From: Stenotrophomonas cyclobalanopsidis
Lineage (GTDB): Bacteria > Pseudomonadota > Gammaproteobacteria > Xanthomonadales > Xanthomonadaceae
Direction: 5' to 3'
DNA: 64,000 bases
Assembly: GCF_008710035.1 (NCBI RefSeq)
Contig: NZ_VYKI01000001.1
Span: forward strand, 110,847-174,846
The notes beneath the pieces are model-generated. The model saw only the letters and a list, made by a program, of their open reading frames with translations, did no database searches and was not told the origin of the DNA. The translations under genes were made by a program, and so were the position numbers. Below, piece after piece: positions 56,604 to 64,000 of this stretch. How positions within the stretch are numbered: the stretch's first letter is position 1; each line of letters begins with the position of its first letter.

Positions 56604-57338
56604 ATGAGCGTGAGGGTAGTCATCGCCGATGACGAACCGCTGGCCCGCGAGCGCCTGCGCAGCCTGTTGGCGGCGCAGGAGGGCATCGACGTGGTGGCCG
56701 AGGCCGGCAACGGCGAACAGGCCCTGCACGCGTGCGCGGAACTGCAGCCGGACCTGGTCCTGCTGGATATCGCCATGCCCGGGCTGGATGGCCTGGAAGC
56801 CGCGCGCCACCTGGCCAGCTTCGAACCGCGGCCGGCGGTAGTGTTCTGCACCGCCTACGACGCGCACGCGCTGTCGGCGTTCGAGGCAGCGGCGATCGAT
56901 TACCTGATGAAGCCGGTACGTGCCGAGCGTCTGGCCGCGGCCATCGCGCGCGCGCGCACGTTCCTGGCCGGCCGCGATGGCCAGCCCGAGCACAGCGGTG
57001 GCCAGGCGCGCAGCATGCTGTGCGCGCGCCTGCGTGGCAGCCTGCGCTTGATTCCGCTGGACGACATCCACTACCTGCAGGCCGAAGAAAAGTACGTGGT
57101 GGTGCACCACGCGCGCGGCGAAGACCTGATCGAGGAATCGCTGAAGTCGCTGGAAGAGGAATTCACCAGCCGCTTCGTGCGCATCCACCGCAACTGCCTG
57201 GTGGCCCGCCATGAACTGGTGGAGCTGCGGCGGGGCGTGGGCGGGCAGGTGCAGGCGGTGCTGCGGCATGGCAAGCAGCCGCTGGAAGTGAGCCGGCGGT
57301 GCGTGGCGACGCTGAAGCAGGAACTGCGGCATCTGTGA
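56604..57338 (+). CDS. algR: LytTR-family response regulator (AlgR-like)
   Basis: The 244-aa regulator has an N-terminal receiver domain with acidic pocket D9-D10, phosphoacceptor D55 (LLDIAMPGLDG) and K103 (YLMKPV). The C-terminal LytTR DNA-binding domain (about 140-240) includes RLIPLDDIHYLQAEEKYVVVHHARGEDLIEESLKSLEEEF and RFVRIHRNCLVARHELVEL. It is directly coupled to the algZ-like gene and followed by hemC, the order known in Pseudomonas (algR-hemC). Confidence 0.92.
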   Translation: MSVRVVIADDEPLARERLRSLLAAQEGIDVVAEAGNGEQALHACAELQPDLVLLDIAMPGLDGLEAARHLASFEPRPAVVFCTAYDAHALSAFEAAAIDYLMKPVRAERLAAAIARARTFLAGRDGQPEHSGGQARSMLCARLRGSLRLIPLDDIHYLQAEEKYVVVHHARGEDLIEESLKSLEEEFTSRFVRIHRNCLVARHELVELRRGVGGQVQAVLRHGKQPLEVSRRCVATLKQELRHL

Positions 57339-57583
57339 AGTTCTCGCGCGGCCTGCGGCCGCGACTGCTTACGGGCAACGTCTGAAGCAACAGCCACAGC
57401 CACAGCGCGTCATGGCTCGTTGTTTTTACGTGCTGGGTCGGACGGCAAGAGCAGAGCATTGTTGTTATCGGGAGGGGAGGGACAGGTAGAGTCGAGCCAT
57501 GCTCGACTCACAGCGAAGCGATCCGCTGTTGCTCTGCTTTTCTTTTGATCTTCCGTGGCTGGTGCGCGCGGAAACTGTCAGAG
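57339..57583. other. algR-hemC intergenic region, left part
   Basis: About 245 bp. It holds one GTAG monomer (57486-57508: GTAGAGTCGAGC-CAT-GCTCGACT) and otherwise nothing recognisable. Confidence 0.5.
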
Positions 57584-57685
57584 GCCGGGTGGGTGGGTTG
57601 CGCAGGGGCGTGAGCCGCATGGATGCGGCGACCGAGCTTACAGGGACGTACTAGCAGCGTCCCCTGCGCGGCCCACCCATCCGGC
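57584..57685. repeat. 102-bp imperfect inverted repeat with nested hairpin
   Basis: The outer arms, about 27 nt each, start GCCGGGTGGGTGGG and end CCCACCCATCCGGC. They pair over most of their length, including GCGCAGGGG/CCCCTGCGC. Inside is a perfect hairpin, GCCGCAT-GG-ATGCGGC (57614-57629), then a mostly single-stranded stretch (ACCGAGCTTACAGGGACGTA). This could be a dispersed intergenic repeat of Xanthomonadaceae or a structured hemC leader. Confidence 0.6.
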
Positions 57686-57770
57686 AAAGCGCGATGGATC
57701 CAGCCAACGCACCTGCCACAAGGGGCTCCGCCGTTGGCCGTATCTCGCCGATAGGCGCGATAATGTCGGC

Positions 57771-58682
57771 ATGGAAACCGTCCGCATCGCCACCCGCAAG
57801 AGCCCGCTCGCCCTCTGGCAGAGCGAACACGTCGCCGACCGCCTGCGCCAGGCCTACCCCGGCCTGCATGTCGAACTGGTGCCGATGAGCACCCGCGGTG
57901 ACGAGGTGCTCGACCGCTCGCTGGCCGCCATCGGCGGCAAAGGCCTGTTCCTGAAGGAGCTGGAGCTGGCCATGCTGCGCGGCGATGCCGACTGCGCGGT
58001 GCATTCGCTGAAGGATGTGCCGATGGAACTGGATGCGCCCTTCGCGCTGCCGGCCATGCTGACCCGCCACGATCCGGCTGATGGCTTCATCTCCAACCTG
58101 TACGCCTCGCTGGATGCGCTGCCCATCGGTGCGCGCGTCGGCACGTCCTCGCTGCGCCGCCAGGCACAGCTGCGCGCGCTGCGCCCGGACCTGCAGCTGC
58201 TGGACCTGCGCGGCAACGTCAACACGCGCCTGGCCAAGCTCGACAACGGTGGCTACGACGCCATCGTGCTGGCCGTGGCCGGGCTGGAACGCCTGGGACT
58301 GGGCAACCGCATCGTGGCCCGCCTGCAGCCGCCGCAGTGGCTGCCGGCACCGGCGCAGGGCGCGGTGGCGGTGGAATGCGATGGTGGCAACGCGCGGCTG
58401 ATGGAACTGTTCGCCCGCCTGGATGACGCCGATACCCGTGCCTGCGTCGAAGCGGAGCGGGCGATGAACCGCGCGCTGCACGGCAGCTGCCATGTGCCGG
58501 TGGCGGCCATCGCGCAGTGGGAGGGCCAGGGCCTGCACCTGCAGGGCATGGTCGGCAGTGTCAGTGATGGCCGGGCGGTGCGTGCCGAAGCGGTGGGCCC
58601 GGCCAGTGACCCGGAATCCCTGGGCCAGCAGGTGGCGAAGATGCTGCTGGATGGTGGCGCAGGCGAGCTGCTGAACGTCTGA
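57771..58682 (+). CDS. hemC: Porphobilinogen deaminase (hydroxymethylbilane synthase)
   Basis: The 303-aa enzyme of tetrapyrrole synthesis joins four porphobilinogens. The conserved start [22 protein letters not shown], the [29 protein letters not shown] region, the substrate-binding [31 protein letters not shown] and the cofactor-binding Cys at about residue 240 ([12 protein letters not shown]) are all visible. The ATG at 57771 gives the usual length; the frame upstream is non-coding. Confidence 0.95.
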   Translation: METVRIATRKSPLALWQSEHVADRLRQAYPGLHVELVPMSTRGDEVLDRSLAAIGGKGLFLKELELAMLRGDADCAVHSLKDVPMELDAPFALPAMLTRHDPADGFISNLYASLDALPIGARVGTSSLRRQAQLRALRPDLQLLDLRGNVNTRLAKLDNGGYDAIVLAVAGLERLGLGNRIVARLQPPQWLPAPAQGAVAVECDGGNARLMELFARLDDADTRACVEAERAMNRALHGSCHVPVAAIAQWEGQGLHLQGMVGSVSDGRAVRAEAVGPASDPESLGQQVAKMLLDGGAGELLNV

Positions 58683-58693
58683 ACCGCGCCTCT

Positions 58694-58815
58694 GTAGAGT
58701 CGAGCCATGCTCGACCCCGCTTTTGTAGAGTCGAGCCATGCTCGACTGGGCCTTCCGTAGAGTCGAGCTTGCTCGACTGGCTGGCCAGCATCAGTCGAGC
58801 ATGGCTCGACTCTAC
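58694..58815. repeat. Array of four GTAG repeat units
   Basis: Forward monomers at 58694 and 58725 (GTAGAGTCGAGC-CAT-GCTCGAC) are followed by a dimer from 58757 (GTAG) to 58815 (CTAC). It lies between hemC and the convergent DUF481 gene, just before a terminator. Confidence 0.85.
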
Positions 58816-58823
58816 AAATAAAG

Positions 58824-58851
58824 AACGGGCGCCTGGGGCGCCCGTTTCTCA
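58824..58851. terminator. Bidirectional terminator
   Basis: AACGGGCGCC-TGG-GGCGCCCGTT followed by TCTCATTT. It lies at the stop codon of the DUF481 gene and downstream of hemC, so it probably serves both. Confidence 0.8.
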
Positions 58852-59625
58852 TTTGAACTTGTAGACCACGTTCATCGTGGTCAACGTATCGGTCCTGCGC
58901 TTGTCGTCGGCCACGTCGCTGTTGTAACGGGCCTGCCAGCCGGCCTTCAGGGCCAGGTGCTCGTTCATGCTCACCGACACGCCGAAATCGTTCTGGCCGA
59001 AGGTGTTGTACGAGCCCGATTCGACCAGCAGGTTGTTGATCAGGTCGGTGTTGGACGTGATGGCGTACTTCAGTTCGAACTGGCCCTGGCCGATCAGGCC
59101 GGTGCGGGTGCGGTCGTCTTCGGTGCTGTGGGTACGGCTGACACCCGGGCCGATCAGCGCGTCGAAGGAGAACTTCTCGGTGTTGAACAGGCGGGTACCG
59201 TAGCCCAGGCCGAACGAGCTGCGACGATCGTAGGTAGCGAAGTCATCGCGCTCGGTACGCACCTTGGCGAACAGCTGGCGGTGTTCGCCAAGCTGCAGCG
59301 CGCTGCCGGCGGCGCCGGTGTAGCGGCTGGCCGTGGTGTTGTCGCGGCGGGTGGTGGTGCCGTCGTCGGCGGTCTCGGTCACCTTGGAGCTGGAGCGCAG
59401 GCCGAACAGGTCCATGGTGTGCACCCAGTCGCCATCGGTGTAGCGCAGGCGCAGGGCGCCGTTGAAGCTCTCGGTGCTGCTGTTGCCGCTGGCGGCGGCG
59501 AAGCCCAGTTCGCCGCCGCTGCCGCTCCACGGCGACGTCATCGCCGCCAGTTCAGAGGCATCCTGGGCATACGCCAAGGGTGCGCACAGCAGCAGGGGCA
59601 CAAGCAGGGACACGCGCAGGGACAT
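58849..59625 (-). CDS. DUF481 (YdiY-like) outer-membrane beta-barrel protein
   Basis: The 258-aa protein has a signal peptide (SLLVPLLLCAPLAYAQD), then alternating amphipathic strands. Typical DUF481 elements are GSGGELGFAAASGNSSTESFNGALRLRYTDGDWVHTMDLFGL, SRYTGAAGSALQLGEHRQLFAKVRTERDDF and a C-terminal strand ending in aromatic-x-Phe-like NVVYKFK. It is probably a salt- or stress-responsive outer-membrane barrel. The start at 59625 fits the signal peptide. Confidence 0.82.
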   Translation of the reverse strand: MSLRVSLLVPLLLCAPLAYAQDASELAAMTSPWSGSGGELGFAAASGNSSTESFNGALRLRYTDGDWVHTMDLFGLRSSSKVTETADDGTTTRRDNTTASRYTGAAGSALQLGEHRQLFAKVRTERDDFATYDRRSSFGLGYGTRLFNTEKFSFDALIGPGVSRTHSTEDDRTRTGLIGQGQFELKYAITSNTDLINNLLVESGSYNTFGQNDFGVSVSMNEHLALKAGWQARYNSDVADDKRRTDTLTTMNVVYKFK

Positions 59626-59732
59626 CGAGGGCTCTCCGAAGCGGTTAACAACCCGTGATGATACTGGAAGCACCCTGACCATCAGAACGGGTCGGCAACG
59701 GCGCTTCAGCAGGCGTTACCGCCATCGCCCAT

Positions 59733-60383
59733 TCAGGGGAGGTCGATGCGCAGCGCGGGGTCGTTGAAGCGCGAGTAGCGCAGGCGCAGCTGGTACGGAC
59801 GCCCCTGGTTGCTGCCATTGCGCACGATCTGCCGTGGCAGTCCCTGGTCATCTACCCAGTACTCCAGGCGCTCGCCGGCGGCACTGACCAGCCGGTAATG
59901 GCGGGTATCCACGCCGTCCAGCGACTGCCGGCCCAGATCCTCGGCCTGCAGCGGGGTTGCCGGGGCATCGGCGGGTAGCGGGCTGCGCCACTGTTCCAGC
60001 AGGCCGGGCGGCGTCGGCACCTGCTGGATCGCGCCACCGGCCTGCAGGAACATGGTGTCGCCGATGATCGTCTGTACACCCGCCGGAGTGTGCAGCCGGA
60101 AGCGGTCGGGGGCGACGAAGTCCATCGCGCTGTGCACCGGCTGGGCCGCACCCAGCACGTCCAGCTCGGCGTGGAAGCTGCGCATTCCGGCCAGACGCTC
60201 GCTGGCGACGCGCACCGCCTGCGCCGGATCGACGGCCGCGGCGGCCGGCACCGGTGCAGGGGCCAAGGCCGGGGCTGCAGCGGGGGGCGTGCCAGCGTCA
60301 GGTGCCGGGGCGCGATCACAGGCGGCCAGCAGCAGGCAGGCCAGCAGGGGCAGGGCAGGCAGGCGGCGCATCGGGCGTTCCAT
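59733..60383 (-). CDS. LolA-fold-like outer-membrane lipoprotein
   Basis: The 216-aa product has a lipobox (LLACLLLAACDRAP), then an Ala/Pro-rich linker. A beta-rich domain follows (VRVASERLAGMRSFHAELDVLGAAQPVHSAMDFVAPDRFRLHTPAGVQTIIGDTMFLQAGG ... HYRLVSAAGERLEYWVDDQGLPRQIV), the pattern of LolA/LppX-like lipoproteins that cradle lipids. Two ATGs (60383 and 60371) precede the lipobox. It is divergent from the WYL regulator. The precise role is unknown. Confidence 0.68.
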   Translation of the reverse strand: MERPMRRLPALPLLACLLLAACDRAPAPDAGTPPAAAPALAPAPVPAAAAVDPAQAVRVASERLAGMRSFHAELDVLGAAQPVHSAMDFVAPDRFRLHTPAGVQTIIGDTMFLQAGGAIQQVPTPPGLLEQWRSPLPADAPATPLQAEDLGRQSLDGVDTRHYRLVSAAGERLEYWVDDQGLPRQIVRNGSNQGRPYQLRLRYSRFNDPALRIDLP

Positions 60384-60451
60384 GGGGGCAGGGGCGCCCA
60401 CGATAGCCCAAAGCCCCCGCACAACGCCCGCGACTCGGACATAATCGGGGC

Positions 60452-61423
60452 ATGGACCGATACGAACGCATCACCGCCCTGCATCGTCTGCTCAAGTCCG
60501 CACGCTATCCGGTGACGGTGGCGACCCTGCAGGACAAGCTCGGTTGTTCCCGTGCCACCGTCTACCGTGATCTGGCCTTCCTGCGCGACGCGCTGATGGC
60601 TCCGATCGAGGGCGACGGCGAGGCCGGCTTCCGTTACCAGGCTGACGAAAGCGACCGCTTCGAACTGCCCGGGCTGTGGCTCAGCTCGGAGGAGCTGCAT
60701 GCCCTGCTGGCCTCGCAGCACCTGCTGGCGCGGACCGGCGGCGGCGTGCTGTCGTCGGTGCTGGCGCCGCTGCAGCAGCGCATCGAAAGCCTGCTGGCGG
60801 CGCAGGCCGGCGTCTCCAACTGGCCGGTCGACCGGGTCCGGGTGATCCCGCACCGCGGCCGCAAGTTCGACGAAGGCAGCTTCCGCACCGTCGCTTCGGC
60901 CGTGCTGGAGCGCAAGCAGCTGGCGTTCGAGTACCGCGCCCGTTCCACCGACGAATCGACCCGGCGCACCGTGTCGCCGCAGCGCCTGACCCACTACCGC
61001 GACAACTGGTACCTGGATGCCTGGGACCATGATCGCGATGCCCTGCGCAGCTTTGCGGTGGACCGCGTGCACAAGGCGCGGGTGGTCGACAACGGTGCCC
61101 GCGACGTGGCCGAAACCGAGCTGGATGAGCAGCTGGGTGCCAGCTACGGCATCTTCTCCGGCCCACCCAAGGGCTGGGCGACCATCCTGTTCAGTGCCAA
61201 GGCCGCGCGCTGGGTGGCCGACGAACACTGGCATTCCAAGCAGCAGGGCCGGTTCCTGCCCGATGGCCGCTACGAACTGAAGGTACCCTACAGCGTCTCG
61301 CGCGAGCTGCTGATGGACGTGCTGCACTACGGTTCCGACGCCGAGATCGTCGAGCCGGTGATGCTGCGCGAGCAGGCCAAGGCGCTGCTCAGCCTGGCCC
61401 TGACCAACTACGAACATTCCTGA
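60452..61423 (+). CDS. YafY-family transcriptional regulator (HTH_11 + WYL)
   Basis: The 323-aa protein has an N-terminal HTH (MDRYERITALHRLLKSARYPVTVATLQDKLGCSRATVYRDLAFLRDAL), then a WYL domain. The eponymous residues are represented here by RLTHYRDNWYLDAWDHDRDALRSFAVDRV. A C-terminal WCX-like extension follows. WYL domains sense nucleic acids or nucleotides and often control phage defence or DNA damage genes. No defence genes are adjacent; the nearest neighbours are a lipoprotein (divergent) and MetQ (28 bp downstream). Confidence 0.88.
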   Translation: MDRYERITALHRLLKSARYPVTVATLQDKLGCSRATVYRDLAFLRDALMAPIEGDGEAGFRYQADESDRFELPGLWLSSEELHALLASQHLLARTGGGVLSSVLAPLQQRIESLLAAQAGVSNWPVDRVRVIPHRGRKFDEGSFRTVASAVLERKQLAFEYRARSTDESTRRTVSPQRLTHYRDNWYLDAWDHDRDALRSFAVDRVHKARVVDNGARDVAETELDEQLGASYGIFSGPPKGWATILFSAKAARWVADEHWHSKQQGRFLPDGRYELKVPYSVSRELLMDVLHYGSDAEIVEPVMLREQAKALLSLALTNYEHS

Positions 61424-61451
61424 TCCCTCCCCCGAGAGACCCGTTGCCCCC

Positions 61452-62246
61452 ATGAAGAAGACCCTGTTGCTGCCCCTGTTCGTCGCTGCGCTGGCCCTCA
61501 CCGCCTGCGGCAAGTCCGGCGAGCCCTCGCAGAAGCTGGTGGTGGCCGCCACCGCCGTGCCGCATGCGGAGATCCTGGAAGTGGTCAAGCCGATCCTCAA
61601 GGAGGAAGGCGTGGACCTGGACGTGCGCGTGTTCAACGACTACGTGCAGCCCAACGACCAGCTGGTGCAGAAGCAGGTGGACGCCAACTACTTCCAGACC
61701 GAGCCGTACCTGGATGCCTACAACCGTGACCGCAAGACCGACCTGACCAAGGTGATCGGCGTGCACATCGAGCCCTTCGGTGCGTACTCGCGCAAGGTCA
61801 AGTCGCTGGCCGACCTGCGCGAAGGCGCCGACGTGGTCATCCCAAATGACCCGAGCAACAACAGCCGCGCGCTGATCCTGCTGCACAAGGCCGGCGTGAT
61901 CGAGCTGAAGGATCCGAGCAACGCCCTGTCCACCCAGCGCGACATCATCGCCAACCCGAAGAAGCTGAAGTTCCGCGAGCTGGATTCGGCGATGCTGCCG
62001 CGCGTGCTGGACCAGGTCGACCTGGCCCTGATCAACACCAACTACGCGCTGGATGCCGGCCTGAACCCGACCCAGGATGCGCTGGCGATCGAGAGCAAGG
62101 ATTCGCCGTACGTGAACTTCCTGGTCGCGCGCCCGGACAACAAGGACGACGCCCGCGTGCAGAAGCTGGCCAAGGCACTGACCAGCCCGCAGGTGAAGGC
62201 CTTCATCGAGACCAAGTACAAGGGCGCGGTGCTGCCGGCGTTCTGA
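61452..62246 (+). CDS. metQ: MetQ/NlpA-type lipoprotein
   Basis: The 264-aa lipoprotein has a lipobox (LALTACGKSG), then the methionine-binding fold: LVVAATAVPHAEILEVVKPILKEEGVDLDVRVFNDYVQPNDQLVQKQVDANYFQTEPYLDAYN and VIPNDPSNNSRALILLHKAGVIELKD. It would deliver D/L-methionine to a MetNI ABC transporter. metN and metI are not adjacent, at least within this window, so this copy is an orphan here or the system lies elsewhere. Confidence 0.88.
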   Translation: MKKTLLLPLFVAALALTACGKSGEPSQKLVVAATAVPHAEILEVVKPILKEEGVDLDVRVFNDYVQPNDQLVQKQVDANYFQTEPYLDAYNRDRKTDLTKVIGVHIEPFGAYSRKVKSLADLREGADVVIPNDPSNNSRALILLHKAGVIELKDPSNALSTQRDIIANPKKLKFRELDSAMLPRVLDQVDLALINTNYALDAGLNPTQDALAIESKDSPYVNFLVARPDNKDDARVQKLAKALTSPQVKAFIETKYKGAVLPAF

Positions 62247-62253
62247 TGTTGGG

Positions 62254-62381
<128 letters not shown>

Positions 62382-62386
62382 CACCC

Positions 62387-64000
<1,614 letters not shown>

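Overview
The window is GC-rich, tightly packed chromosomal DNA whose gene content (ndh, priA, sppA, topA, smg-dprA, LysM-def-fmt-rsmB, htrB/lpxL-dtd-rpoD, opgH, algZ-algR-hemC, glpK) and short palindromic repeats headed by GTAG point to the gamma-proteobacterium Stenotrophomonas, most likely the S. maltophilia complex. The repeats match the published SMAG (S. maltophilia GTAG) REP family. This assignment rests on reading, not on a database search.

Layout. 1-11.7 kb: housekeeping and membrane genes (NTF2-like protein, type II NADH dehydrogenase, NYN/LOTUS protein, GST, PriA, a sigma-4-like membrane protein with a DUF3106 protein, MATE pump, SppA). A perfect inverted pair of DnaA boxes lies in the long gap after priA. 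A roughly 195-bp MITE-like element splits the sppA terminator. 12-23 kb: SDR, two paralogous DUF4124-like proteins, TsaC, TopA with a Lys/Ala tail, two GYF-domain membrane proteins (one fused to a pilin-like domain), Smg, DprA and a LysM protein. 23-31 kb: def-fmt-rsmB, then an envelope-glycan cluster (ArnT-like transferase, O-antigen ligase-like protein, WaaE-like transferase, CDP-glycerol transferase-like protein). 31-38 kb: two bacterial PH-domain proteins, GTP cyclohydrolase II with a degenerate RibB-like domain, lauroyl acyltransferase, Dtd and the housekeeping sigma factor RpoD. 38-39.6 kb: a single-gene HipA/YjjJ-type kinase with its own HTH and unusually AT-rich upstream DNA.

39.6-44.7 kb is an accessory region of lower GC around a tRNA with CAU anticodon. 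It holds a small gene behind a candidate structured leader, a membrane protein, a translationally coupled two-gene cassette (a minimal nucleotidyltransferase plus a 305-aa unknown) preceded by a perfect 18-bp palindrome, and a YcxB-like protein. No integrase is present. An H-NS-type gene marks the return to core-like DNA. This cassette is my best candidate for an undescribed system.

45-64 kb: GH43 glycosidase, DUF2383 and KGG-type stress proteins, an epimerase, a chemotaxis receptor, DUF2628 protein, OpgH, an esterase, the AlgZ/AlgR LytTR pair next to hemC, a DUF481 protein, a LolA-like lipoprotein, a WYL regulator, an orphan MetQ lipoprotein and glpK. Long homopolymer runs flanking glpK replace what should be GTAG repeats and look like sequencing artefacts.

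A recurring feature is that the TAG of the GTAG repeat head serves as the actual stop codon of at least six genes in the window.
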